From CBDFHC01 sp965247585 (GTDB lineage Bacteria > Chloroflexota > Dehalococcoidia > Lucifugimonadales > GCA-2712585), in contig CBDFHC010000004.1 in assembly GCA_965247585.1 (NCBI GenBank), forward strand, positions 248,001 to 312,000: DNA of 64,000 bases. The letters run 5' to 3'. Below, piece by piece: positions 34,658 through 43,169 of this stretch. Numbering within the stretch: position 1 is the stretch's first letter; each line of letters opens with the position of its first letter. The notes beneath the pieces were generated by a model that worked only from the letters and a program-made list of their open reading frames with translations, was not told the origin of the DNA and did no database searches. A program made the translations under genes and the position numbers.

Positions 34658-36214
34658 GTGAAATACGACGTTATCATTATAGGCTCTGGGTCGTCGGGGT
34701 CGGTACTAGCGACGAGGCTTTCGGAGGACAGCGGGCGGAAGGTACTGCTGCTGGAGGCGGGGCCGGACTTCGCCACCTTCGACGAGCTGCCGGAGGAGCT
34801 TAAGTACAGCTACACGCATTACGCTTTCCGAAAGGGCGCTACGTATGATTGGGGATACACGGGGGTTGCCACGCCGGAACAGAAAGAGCCGATGCCGGTG
34901 CCACGGGCCAGGGTGATAGGGGGGTGCAGCTCACACAACGGGCCGGGCCCGATGTTCTGGCGCGGCGCGCCGGAGGACTATGACGGTTGGGCGGCGCTGG
35001 GGAACGATGAATGGTCCTACGCCAAGGTGCTGCCGTACTTCCGGAAGCTGGAGACGGACGCAGATATTCAGGACGAGTACCACGGTAGCGACGGTCCGAT
35101 TCCGGTGCGCCGGCACAAACGAGGGGACTGGCTGCCGTTCCAGGCGGCCTCTTACCAGGCGCTGGTGGACGCGGGCTTTCCGGAGCACCCGGACGTAAAC
35201 CACCCGGAGTACACCGGGGTGGCGCCGCGGGTGGAAAACAACGTTGACGGGCGGCGGATGAGCGTTTCGACGTGCTATCTGAACCCGAACCGTGGCCGTC
35301 CGAATCTGACCATCCAAGGAGAGTCCTTTGTAAGGCGGGTGCTGTTTTCAGGGAAGCAGGCTGTTGGGGTGGAGGTAGAGAGCAATGGGGAGACGAACAC
35401 GATAGAAGGGGGCGAGATTATCGTCAGCGCCGGGGCGGTAGCGTCGCCGCAACTGCTGATGGTGTCGGGCGTTGGACCGGGGGAGCAGCTAAGGAGTCTC
35501 GGGGTCCCGGTGGTGCAAGAGCTGCCCGGCGTAGGACAGAACCTTCGAGACCACATCACGGTGGTGGTAGAGCTGGAGGCGAAGGCAGGTTTCGCGTTCG
35601 ACGCGAACGCGCCACGGCACCAGGTGAGCATGGCGTACACGGCGGAGGGATCCGATGTAAGGAACGATATGGTCATTGGGCCGACGTCTTTTGCCACCTC
35701 GGTGAAGCGTGGCGGGGATACGATGACGCCGGTGGGGGTAGGGATCTCGGCGGGGCTGTACCTGGCGAAGAGCGTGGGAGAGTTGACGCTAACATCGGCG
35801 GACCCGCACGCGCTACCGCACATGGAGTTCCGGTACCTGGAGGACGAGTTCGACGTGCGCCGGCTGCGGGAGGGGGTGCGGCTGATCCAACGGTTGCTGG
35901 AGCACAAGGCGTACCGAGGGATGGTGGGTGGTTACATTACTCCCACGGTAGATGAGCTTTCCAGCGATGCGTCGCTGGACGGATGGCTGCAGCGGACGGG
36001 CGGCACTTCGTACCACCAATCAGGCACTTGCAAGATGGGACCGGCTTCGGATGGGCTGGCGGTGGTGGACCAGCACGGGCGAGTACACGGGCTGGAGAAC
36101 CTGCGGGTGGTGGATGCTTCGATAATGCCGGATGTGATACGGGCGAACACGAACGCGACGTCGATCATGATAGGGGAGCGGGCGGCGGATTTGATTAAGG
36201 GGCAGCTCCGATAG
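34658..36214 (+). CDS. GMC-family FAD oxidoreductase
   Basis: Glucose-methanol-choline oxidoreductase, 518 residues. FAD-binding VIIIGSGSSGSVLATRLSE at the N-terminus, VIGGCSSHNGPGPMFWRGAPEDYDGW (GMC signature 1 region) near 88, ISAGAVASPQLLMVSGVG (signature 2) near 265, and the catalytic His in SYHQSGTCKMG near 460 with the second catalytic Asn in RANTNATSIMIGERAADLI. It oxidises alcohols or sugars with oxygen or another acceptor. GTG 34658 has AAGGGGG upstream; a longer open frame inside the SMP-30 gene is rejected. Second gene of a probable SMP-30/GMC/phosphatase operon. Confidence 0.92.
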   Translation: MKYDVIIIGSGSSGSVLATRLSEDSGRKVLLLEAGPDFATFDELPEELKYSYTHYAFRKGATYDWGYTGVATPEQKEPMPVPRARVIGGCSSHNGPGPMFWRGAPEDYDGWAALGNDEWSYAKVLPYFRKLETDADIQDEYHGSDGPIPVRRHKRGDWLPFQAASYQALVDAGFPEHPDVNHPEYTGVAPRVENNVDGRRMSVSTCYLNPNRGRPNLTIQGESFVRRVLFSGKQAVGVEVESNGETNTIEGGEIIVSAGAVASPQLLMVSGVGPGEQLRSLGVPVVQELPGVGQNLRDHITVVVELEAKAGFAFDANAPRHQVSMAYTAEGSDVRNDMVIGPTSFATSVKRGGDTMTPVGVGISAGLYLAKSVGELTLTSADPHALPHMEFRYLEDEFDVRRLREGVRLIQRLLEHKAYRGMVGGYITPTVDELSSDASLDGWLQRTGGTSYHQSGTCKMGPASDGLAVVDQHGRVHGLENLRVVDASIMPDVIRANTNATSIMIGERAADLIKGQLR

Positions 36215-36227
36215 CTAAGGATCGAAG

Positions 36228-36662
36228 GTGACGGATTTCGGCTTCTCGGAGACTTACGACCCAGAGTGGGTGGTTGAGGGCGTGATCGCCCGAGCCCACC
36301 GGCCCGGGTACCCCGTCAACCGGCCATCGCCGGAGCGCGTTGAAGAGTGGGCCGCGGCTGTTCTCGAGTTGGGGATTCGCAGCGTGCTTTGCATCGTTGA
36401 CTCGCCTCAACTCGGCTACTACGAGGAGATTGGCCTCCAAGGAGGCGGTCTGCTGCCCTACTACCGGAGCCTGGGCTTGGCTGTAGAGCACATCCCCGCG
36501 GAAGACTACAAAACGCCGGCCTTGTCTCCCGATGAACTGAGGCGGGTCTGGGACGCCTTCGAGCGACTGGAGAAACCTCTGTTGGTGCATTGCAGCGCCG
36601 GCCGGGACCGCACCGGCGCCGCGCTGGAACACATCCTGTCGCGACTGCGGAGCACAGGGTAG
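36228..36662 (+). CDS. protein-tyrosine/dual-specificity phosphatase-like
   Basis: A 144-residue phosphatase domain with the P-loop HCSAGRDRTG near residue 121-130 (Cys nucleophile and Arg of CX5R), preceded by EKPLLV. A plausible general-acid Asp is in AEDY near 90. The cytosolic family removes phosphate from tyrosine, inositides or small molecules. GTG 36228 lies 13 bases after the GMC stop with AAGGA upstream, so it is probably translated from the same message. The link to sugar oxidation is not obvious: it could be regulatory or dephosphorylate a metabolite. Confidence 0.82.
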   Translation: MTDFGFSETYDPEWVVEGVIARAHRPGYPVNRPSPERVEEWAAAVLELGIRSVLCIVDSPQLGYYEEIGLQGGGLLPYYRSLGLAVEHIPAEDYKTPALSPDELRRVWDAFERLEKPLLVHCSAGRDRTGAALEHILSRLRSTG

Positions 36663-36736
36663 GGTAGCCGTATACGGTTACCTCCACCAAGCGGCTCCGG
36701 CGCAGCGGGGACAGCACACCCGTCTGCATCAACATG

Positions 36737-37144
36737 CTAGGTGTCGTCGGTCCAGGCCAAGGTGCGGGTGGGGGTGATGGTGATCAGGAGGAAGCGCAAG
36801 GTCTTCTGGATTCGGTCGACGTAAGTCGTGCCAAGCTCAGGGCCCTTGTAACGGAGGGCCATCTTCCTCAGGGCTTCTTCGGCACCGGCGATGGATAGCT
36901 GGGCGCGGCCGTTGAACTGGACGTAGCGGTAAGGCTCGACTGCCGTGGCGATGGAAACCGAGACGCGCGATTCGCGTTTGATGCAGCGTACTTTCAGTGC
37001 AGTTGGCTCGGCGACCATCAGCAGGTTCTCGCCATCGTAGTGGTACCAGACAGGAGAAACGTGGGGAGAGCCGTCGCGACGGACGACGGATATGTGGGCA
37101 ATGCGCGGCTCGGCCAAAAATGCTTCGATTTCCTGGGGCGTCAT
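36737..37144 (-). CDS. pyridoxamine 5'-phosphate oxidase-like flavin/F420 protein
   Basis: Split-beta-barrel protein of 135 residues: EIEAFLAEPRIAHISVVRRD, GSPHVSPVWYHYDGENLLMV, ALKVRCIKRESRVSVSI, YVQFNGRAQL and ITPTRTLAWTDDT are typical of the small PPOX-like, F420-dependent or FMN-binding stress proteins. ATG 37144 is chosen over TTG 37150, with GGTGGTGA upstream. It converges with the phosphatase gene; a near-palindrome, GTAGCCGTATACGGTTAC, lies between the two ends. Confidence 0.85.
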   Translation of the reverse strand: MTPQEIEAFLAEPRIAHISVVRRDGSPHVSPVWYHYDGENLLMVAEPTALKVRCIKRESRVSVSIATAVEPYRYVQFNGRAQLSIAGAEEALRKMALRYKGPELGTTYVDRIQKTLRFLLITITPTRTLAWTDDT

Positions 37145-37226
37145 ATGCAATCACCACCCTGCACTAAGGCCAGATGCGCGGTGACGTACCTGGAAGCTGC
37201 GGTGGGGCGGAATCTTCGGGACGGCA

Positions 37227-38174
37227 TCAGCCGCCCTCGAAGTATCGACGGGGGTTTTCTACGGTCATGGTGTGGATTACGGCGTCAGGTGTGCCAGCTT
37301 CCTTGAGTCGGGGGATGAGGTGGTTGATGTTCCATATGTAGCCGTCCGGGTTCTGCTCCCGAGTGGGGAATCCGGGGCTGGTGACGCGGGAGAGGACGAC
37401 GTTCCAGTCCTGGGAGATCATGATCCGGCCGGCGTAGCCATCGTCTAACAGGGTTTTCAGGTAGTCGGTGCGGTGCTGCCAGGGAGGTAGCTGTGGGCGG
37501 CCTATAGAGTTGTTGATGTCCCAGCCCAGGTAGGCGCCCTTCTGCATCATGGCGACGTGATAGTCGCGGTCTATGGTGTTGTTGACGTGGCCGATGTAGA
37601 CGTTTTTCATGTCCACGCCCTCTTCCTCCAGGATGCGAATCTGCTCCAGGCCAACGCTAGTAACGGGCGGGGTGTGGGTGGTGATGGGGACGCCGGTACG
37701 GTGGTGAGTGCGGGCGGCGGCGCGGAGCATCAGCTCCTCGTGCGCCGAAATTGGGTCTTCCGTGGCGACTTTGATAACCCCGGCCTTGATGTCCGTGCCT
37801 TCGATGCCTTGTTCGATCTCGCGGGACCAGAGGTTGGCGATGAAGTCCGGGGTGCGGCCCCAGAAGCTTCGGGGGATGTCCAGCCAAGCGCCGGTGGCGC
37901 AGATGAACTGCATGCCGGTGCGCTCCGAAACCTGCCGCATGAGCTTGACGTCGCGGCCAAGGTCAAGGGTGGAGACTTCGACGATGGTGTCTATGCCGGC
38001 GGCCTTGGCGCGGGAGAGGTCCCCGATGGCGTGCTCCAGAGTCTGCTCGCGGTCGGCAAGCTCAGGGTAGGTATCGGAGATGCCCGCGCCGGCGTCGACG
38101 AGGTGCTCATGGGGGAGGGTGAAGCCCAGCTTCGCGGTGTCCAAGGGGCCGGTCACGGTGTTGATGTTGGGCAT
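37227..38174 (-). CDS. phosphotriesterase-family hydrolase (Lys-bridged type)
   Basis: 315-residue binuclear-metal hydrolase. HEHL (22/24), the carbamylated-lysine candidate K135 in AGVIKVATED, ITTHTPP (H167) and IGHVNNT (H196) are in place. The last metal motif reads MISQDW where SHDW is usual, so the His beside the metal Asp is Gln. Unlike the copy at 28631-29677 it has the lysine of genuine phosphotriesterases and lactonases. Substrate unknown. AAGGAG precedes ATG 38174. A full FamA repeat lies immediately upstream. Confidence 0.88.
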   Translation of the reverse strand: MPNINTVTGPLDTAKLGFTLPHEHLVDAGAGISDTYPELADREQTLEHAIGDLSRAKAAGIDTIVEVSTLDLGRDVKLMRQVSERTGMQFICATGAWLDIPRSFWGRTPDFIANLWSREIEQGIEGTDIKAGVIKVATEDPISAHEELMLRAAARTHHRTGVPITTHTPPVTSVGLEQIRILEEEGVDMKNVYIGHVNNTIDRDYHVAMMQKGAYLGWDINNSIGRPQLPPWQHRTDYLKTLLDDGYAGRIMISQDWNVVLSRVTSPGFPTREQNPDGYIWNINHLIPRLKEAGTPDAVIHTMTVENPRRYFEGG

Positions 38175-38267
38175 GTAACTTACTCCTTTTGCATTGAGAC
38201 CTAGGTTACCTGCACCCTACAGTATGGTGGGAAGCAATAGTGGTTTGTAGGGATACTATTGACGAAG

Positions 38268-38440
38268 CAATCAGTCATGGCGACGGGTATGGCCACTACG
38301 AAGGAATGGAAATCGAGGGTTGGTGGTTCCCACCCACCCGCCCTGGAGGGTTTTTAAAGTTAAATTCTGAGGGACACCCTCAGACTCCCGGCAGTCCCCA
38401 CCCAGGTTTCCTGCATCCTCCCGAGAGTTTGGATCGTTCA
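38268..38440 (+). repeat. FamA repeat, best full-length copy
   Basis: Leader CAATCAGTCATGGCGACGGG, CCACTACGAAGGAATGGAAA; H0 GGTGG-TTC-CCACC at 38322-38334; CCCTGGAGGGTTTTT (terminator-like); H1 at 38367-38383; then CTCCCGGCAG and the H2 right half CCCAGGTTTCCTGCA. It occupies the intergenic region 38175-38476. Confidence 0.9.
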
Positions 38441-38476
38441 AAAAACCTGAACCAGTACAGGAGTTCGGAGACACCG

Positions 38477-39277
38477 TTAGTAGTGGATCGCACGGCCGAC
38501 GCCGCCCCCGGCGACGATGGCGTCCCCGGTGATGGCGCCGGACTTAGGGGAGGCGAGGAAGGCGACGATGTAGGCGATTTCTCGGGCGTCTATGAAGCGC
38601 TGAACGGAGTTGGCCTGGGTCATCTGGCGCTCCAACTCTTCTGGGGAAGTGCCCTGAGCCTGGGAGCGCCAGGCCAAGACGTCGGGGGTTTTCTCGGTGC
38701 GTGTGAGGCCCGGGTGGACGACGGTGACGTTGATTCCGTGGGGTCCGAGTTCGTCGGCCAGGTTCTTGGTCAAGGCGGCCACGGAGACGTTGCGCATGCT
38801 ACCGATGGTGGAGCCGGACTGGCGAGCGGCCAAACCGCTGACGTTGATGATCCTACCCCAGCCCTGCTGTTTCATGAGTGGGGCCACCTCACGGGCGCAG
38901 CGGATGTAGCCCATGACCTTGACGTTCATGTCTTCCCAGAAGGCTTCGTTGGTGATCTCTTCCAAGGAGGGAACGGGGGCCTGGCCCCCGGGCGCGGCGG
39001 CGTTGTTGACGAGGATGTCAATGTGGCCAAACTCATCCACGGAGAGGCGGACCATCCGTCGCACGGCCTCGTCGTCGGAAGTGTCCACCTGGATGGGGAT
39101 GACGCGACGCCCGGTCTCCTCGGCAATCTCGGTGGCGGCGGCGCGCAAGGCATCCACTCCTCGGGCGGCGATGGCGACGTCGACGCCCTCCAGGGCGAAT
39201 TCCCGGGCGATGGCTTTGCCGATGCCCATGCTGCCGCCGGTGACGATGGCGGTCTTATCCTTTAGTTGTAGGTCCAA
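38477..39277 (-). CDS. SDR-fold protein lacking the usual Tyr/Lys pair
   Basis: Short-chain dehydrogenase/reductase fold, 266 residues. Cofactor motif VTGGSMGIGKA (13-21), NNAAAPGG (91-98) and INVSGLAA with Ser147 are normal. The YxxxK position reads S M R162 N V S V166 AALTKNLADEL, so catalytic Tyr and Lys are Arg and Val in the simplest alignment. The rest (LGPHGINVTVVHPG) is intact. Either it uses other residues or it is not an oxidoreductase. Starts at TTG 39277 with GGAGGA six bases upstream. Lies downstream of CocE and the thioesterase on the same strand. Confidence 0.87.
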   Translation of the reverse strand: MDLQLKDKTAIVTGGSMGIGKAIAREFALEGVDVAIAARGVDALRAAATEIAEETGRRVIPIQVDTSDDEAVRRMVRLSVDEFGHIDILVNNAAAPGGQAPVPSLEEITNEAFWEDMNVKVMGYIRCAREVAPLMKQQGWGRIINVSGLAARQSGSTIGSMRNVSVAALTKNLADELGPHGINVTVVHPGLTRTEKTPDVLAWRSQAQGTSPEELERQMTQANSVQRFIDAREIAYIVAFLASPKSGAITGDAIVAGGGVGRAIHY

Positions 39278-39440
39278 GGGGCTCCTCCTATATAAGTGAT
39301 GGGGGTGCTATTAGGGTGGCGGCGAAATGGCAAGGAACTCAGTCATGGCGAAGGATTTAGCCGCTCCGGCAGATTGCAACTTCCAGCACGGTTGGCGCCT
39401 ATCTTTACGTTGGGAAATTGACGGCGGGTAGGCATTGTTG

Positions 39441-39824
39441 TCAGCCGGCGCCGCCGAATTGGTCCGGAACCAGGGCGCGGCTGTGGGTGCCATCACCGAT
39501 TTTTTTGGAGTCGCAGTGCGCCTCGACGGCGAAGTAGACCTTTCTACCGTCCACTCGGGTGACCCTGGCGGTGGCGCACACGATGGCGCCTAGGGGGGCG
39601 GGTCCCAGGTGACGAATGTTGACCTCGTATCCGACGCTGGTGAAGCCCTCGGGAAGGTGGCCGCTGAGGGCCGCGGCGCTGGCGCCTTCGAAGAGGCTGA
39701 CCAGGGACGGCGTGCTGAACACGGGGACGTGGGGGGCACGGTTGGCGTTCGACACGGTGACGGAGGATTCGCCCGTCAGGCCGGGAGTGATGTTGGTGGT
39801 CGAAGGTGAAGGTTTGTTGGTCAT
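39441..39824 (-). CDS. hot-dog thioesterase (fluoroacetyl-CoA thioesterase-like)
   Basis: Single hot-dog domain of 127 residues resembling FlK-type thioesterases. STPSLVSLFEGAS (near 38, Thr and Glu of the active site), SVGYEVNIRHLGPAPLGAIV (His near 72) and VDGRKVYFAVEAHCDSKKIGDGTHSRAL are the family pattern. Such enzymes hydrolyse small acyl-CoAs; a fluoroacetyl specificity cannot be claimed. Its ATG lies 18 bases after the CocE-type hydrolase stop on the same strand, so they are likely cotranscribed. Confidence 0.82.
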   Translation of the reverse strand: MTNKPSPSTTNITPGLTGESSVTVSNANRAPHVPVFSTPSLVSLFEGASAAALSGHLPEGFTSVGYEVNIRHLGPAPLGAIVCATARVTRVDGRKVYFAVEAHCDSKKIGDGTHSRALVPDQFGGAG

Positions 39825-39842
39825 TGATCTGGGGATGGGCAG

Positions 39843-41708
39843 CTAGTCTTCGACGGGCCTGGTTATGACGGGGAGGACGACGTGGGAGGGGTGGTCTTTA
39901 TCATGATAGACGGCCTGATGAGCGACGTGGGACTCCGAAGAGGACCAGAGGGGAGCGCCGGTGTTGGGGTTGACGTCATAGTGAGGGAAATTGCTGGATG
40001 AGATTTCCAGGCGGATGCGGTGCCCCTTCTGGAACAGGTTCCCGGTGCCCTGAAGGTCAATCCGGAAGCTGTAAGCCTTACCACGCTCCATAAGCTCGGC
40101 TTTCTCGCGGCTGTTGCGGTAGCGGGCGCGGATAATGCCGTCGCAGAGGTTCATAGCAAAGCCTTCGGGGTAGTCCGGGTTAGGTGGATAGACGTCAACC
40201 AGCTTGGCAGTGAAGTCGGTGTCCGGGGCGGAGGACGCGGCCCAGAGTACAACCTCCACGGGGCCGGTGACCTCGGCGTTTTCCTCCAAGGGCAAGGTCT
40301 CGAAGACCAGCACGTCCGGCCGAAGGGCAAGGGGCATGGTGTCCTTGCAGACGGCCAGGTCAGGGCGACCCCGCTGGTCGTAGGCACCGATGGCGATGAA
40401 GTTGCTGGAGATGCGAGGGGGCTGGACGCCGCCGCCGATGGTGGGCACCGGGTCGCGGGGATCAAAGGTGAAGCGGCTGGGCGGGACGCCGGGCTCCGGC
40501 TCCCGAGGGGCGAGGGTCCCACCGCCGTGCAAGTAGTAGTTGGTGAAGCGAGTGCCGTCCAGGGGCCAGCGGTACTCGTGGCGCCAGAAGCCGCCGTGGA
40601 CCATGTGCCCGGCGGCGTTGCGCCGCCCGCTGCCACCGCCCATGACAAAGATGCTGATGGGCGGACCGTCCAACACGTCGGTGTGCATCCCCTTGAGGTG
40701 CTGGTCAAACCACTTGAGGCGGAGGTCGTTCAGGTTGTCCAGCATGGCGTCCATGCCAAACTCCACCTCGCCGGTCCAGGTGTCGGTGAGGCCGGTGAGG
40801 CTATGGAGCCAGGTACCGATGATGAGGCGAATGGGGGAACGGATACGCTGGTGGAGGTCGTTGAACCGGGTGGTGCTGGCCCAAAGGTGGTGACCGTACC
40901 AGGTGGTGGTGCTCATGACGGGAACGTCTGGATAATCGTCGACGTGCTCCTGAAGGTTGGTGACGGGGTCCTTCCAAAGGTCGTCGTAGTCGGCGTGGGT
41001 TGCCAAGGTAAAAAGCATGTCTTCGTAGGTGGGGGCCAGGGCCAGGGCGGTGCCGCCGCGCTTGACGGGGAGGAACTTCAGGTATTCGGTGAGATTGGCG
41101 GCGGCGAGCTGGAGGGCCTGCCGCACCACGGGGTCCTGCTGGGCCTCTTTGCCTCCGAGCGCCATTCGGAAGGCGTAGGGAAAGAGCACGCCGAGAATGA
41201 ACGCGCCCCCGCTTCGAATGGTATGGGTATGGTAGTTGTAGCCGCTGTCCATGACGAATTGGGCCTTGAGGCCGGGCGGACGCCGAACGGCGAGGGCGTG
41301 CTGGGTGCTGCCGGTGTATGAGAGGCCAATGGTGCCGATTTGGCTGTCAGACCAAGGTTGGCTGAGAATCCAGGCGCAGGTATCGAAGCCATCATCAGCC
41401 TCGTTGGTGGAGAGGACGAGGCCCTTCCAGTGGCCGTCGGACTCGCCGCGGCCGCGGACGTCCTGAAGCAGGCAAACGTAGCCGCGCTTGGCGAAGTAGC
41501 GGCCCGTGGCGGTGAGGTCCGGGTTACCGTTGTCGTAGGGGGTGCGCTCCAAGATGGCGGGGAAGGCGCCTGGGGCGGGGTTGCCCTGGATGGCGGGCAG
41601 ATAGATGTCCGTGGCGAGGCGAGCGCCATCACGCATAGGCATCATCACATTTTTGCGCTCGACGACGCCGTACTGGACCTGGGAACCCTCGTAGTTACCG
41701 CAACTCAT
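39843..41708 (-). CDS. CocE/NonD family serine hydrolase (X-Pro peptidase S15-like)
   Basis: A 621-residue esterase/acylase. N-terminal VVERKNVMMPMRDGARLATD and FPAILERTPY, then RGYVCLLQDVRGRGESDG near 95, nucleophile Ser in IGLSYTGSTQ near 147, His in IGTWLHSL near 325, and the C-terminal jelly-roll domain with LRPDVLVFETLPLEENAEVTGPVE are typical of CocE/NonD. Members hydrolyse cocaine-like esters, cephalosporin esters or peptides. ATG 41708 has GGGAGA upstream; the frame to 41777 is not needed. No signal peptide. Confidence 0.9.
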   Translation of the reverse strand: MSCGNYEGSQVQYGVVERKNVMMPMRDGARLATDIYLPAIQGNPAPGAFPAILERTPYDNGNPDLTATGRYFAKRGYVCLLQDVRGRGESDGHWKGLVLSTNEADDGFDTCAWILSQPWSDSQIGTIGLSYTGSTQHALAVRRPPGLKAQFVMDSGYNYHTHTIRSGGAFILGVLFPYAFRMALGGKEAQQDPVVRQALQLAAANLTEYLKFLPVKRGGTALALAPTYEDMLFTLATHADYDDLWKDPVTNLQEHVDDYPDVPVMSTTTWYGHHLWASTTRFNDLHQRIRSPIRLIIGTWLHSLTGLTDTWTGEVEFGMDAMLDNLNDLRLKWFDQHLKGMHTDVLDGPPISIFVMGGGSGRRNAAGHMVHGGFWRHEYRWPLDGTRFTNYYLHGGGTLAPREPEPGVPPSRFTFDPRDPVPTIGGGVQPPRISSNFIAIGAYDQRGRPDLAVCKDTMPLALRPDVLVFETLPLEENAEVTGPVEVVLWAASSAPDTDFTAKLVDVYPPNPDYPEGFAMNLCDGIIRARYRNSREKAELMERGKAYSFRIDLQGTGNLFQKGHRIRLEISSSNFPHYDVNPNTGAPLWSSSESHVAHQAVYHDKDHPSHVVLPVITRPVED

Positions 41709-41928
41709 TGAGCTTCTCCCTTGTGCCGTGACCGCGGTGTGCGATGTGTAATTTAACAGGCGAGGGCGAAAATTCAAACCGATTTCCGGACGAGACCCAT
41801 TTTGTCCCGGAATTTGCCGGCGGGCTATACTGTGGCGCAGGGGCCGTGACTTCGGTTTAAGAGCCCGGTGGGAAGAAGAGGGTGGTACGGGCAGGCGGAC
41901 ACGGCCTGGAGAATGGAGAGGTACTTCG

Positions 41929-42984
41929 ATGGAAAAGTTGCTGCCTACAACGGTGGTTGGAAGCTACGTTCAGCCCGACTGGTTGGTGGACCGGAAGAGC
42001 CTGAAGGAAAGGACTCCGCCGCGGGTCCGCGCCCGAGAGATATGGAGGGTGCCCGAGGAGTTTCTGGGCCAGGCGCAGGATGATGCGACGATTCTGGCGA
42101 TCAGGGACCAGGAGCGGGCCGGGATAGACATCATTACGGACGGAGAAATCCGTAGAGAAAGCTACTCAAACCGGGTGGCCACGGCGCTGGGCGGGATAGA
42201 TGTAGATAAGCTCGGCTTTGCGCTAACACGCAGCGGGTCGCCGGATGTTGTGCCACTGGTGGTAGGGAGGATAGTCAGGGAACGGCCGATTGAGGTTGAC
42301 GATGTCAGGTTCCTCCGTGCCAACACGGACCGGATGATAAAGATTACGCTTCCCGGCCCCTTCACGATGACGCAGCAGGCGCAAGACGATTTCTACGGGG
42401 ACGAGGAGGCGCTGGCTTTCGACTACGCCAAGGCGGTGAATGAAGAGATCAAAGAGCTGTTTGAGGCCGGGGCGGACGTGGTGCAGTTGGATGAGCCGTA
42501 TATGCAGGCCAGGGCGGACAAGGCGGACAGGTTCGCGGTGGAGGCGATCAACAGGGCACTGGCGGGGGTGGTGGGGACGACCGCGGTGCACATGTGCTTC
42601 GGTTACGCCCACGTCTATGTGGCACGAGGCGTGGAAAAGGAGACGTCTTATGCCTTTTTGGAACAGCTAAACGGATGCAACGCGGACCAGATTTCGATAG
42701 AGGCGGCGCAACCGAAGATAGGGCTGGAGATTCTAGGGAAGTTACCGGACAAGACGATCATCCTGGGGGTGATTGACAACAGCGACCCAAGCATCGAGTC
42801 TCCGGAGACGGTGGCCGGGCGGATTGAGGAGGCGCTGAAGCACGTGAGCCCGGAGCGGTTGGTTCTGGCGCCGGACTGCGGGATGAAATACATGGACCGG
42901 GCCGTAGCCTTTGGGAAGCTGAAGGCATTGGCGGAGGGAGCAAGGATCGTTCGAGAGAGGCTGGGCGGGGAACCCAGCGTGTAG
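41929..42984 (+). CDS. MetE C-terminal-like methyltransferase family protein
   Basis: UROD/MetE-like TIM barrel, 351 residues, resembling the catalytic half of cobalamin-independent methionine synthase. Features: LLPTTVVGSYVQPDW, ITDGEIRRESY near 64, TLPGPFTM near 135, VVQLDEPYM near 185, the zinc-ligand pair His/Cys in VHMCFGYAH near 220, and the last zinc Cys in PDCGMKYMD near 318. Without the N-terminal MetE half it may use a methyl donor other than folate, or be a xenobiotic demethylase or lyase. GGAGAGG precedes ATG 41929. Confidence 0.85.
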   Translation: MEKLLPTTVVGSYVQPDWLVDRKSLKERTPPRVRAREIWRVPEEFLGQAQDDATILAIRDQERAGIDIITDGEIRRESYSNRVATALGGIDVDKLGFALTRSGSPDVVPLVVGRIVRERPIEVDDVRFLRANTDRMIKITLPGPFTMTQQAQDDFYGDEEALAFDYAKAVNEEIKELFEAGADVVQLDEPYMQARADKADRFAVEAINRALAGVVGTTAVHMCFGYAHVYVARGVEKETSYAFLEQLNGCNADQISIEAAQPKIGLEILGKLPDKTIILGVIDNSDPSIESPETVAGRIEEALKHVSPERLVLAPDCGMKYMDRAVAFGKLKALAEGARIVRERLGGEPSV

Positions 42985-43082
42985 AGAGGCAGCGGGCGGC
43001 ATGGTTTCCCCGTAGATTAAGGTATGGGGCAGGAAAGAGGACCAGGTAACCGAGGGCGGGTTCAGGTGATTACCTAATAACT

Positions 43083-43145
43083 ATGGGCGTCGCCACCACG
43101 AAGGATTGAAAGTCGAAGGTTAGTGCCATTTTTGAGGCAATATCG
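43083..43145 (+). repeat. FamA leader module (partial copy)
   Basis: GCGTCGCCACCACGAAGGAT, TGAAAGTCGAAGGTTAGTG, then ATTTTTGAGGCAATATCGAG; H1 and H2 are missing. It sits downstream of the MetE-like gene, near the convergent HpaB gene end. Confidence 0.75.
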
Positions 43146-43169
43146 AGGGCAAGGGAGAGCCCGCCAGGG

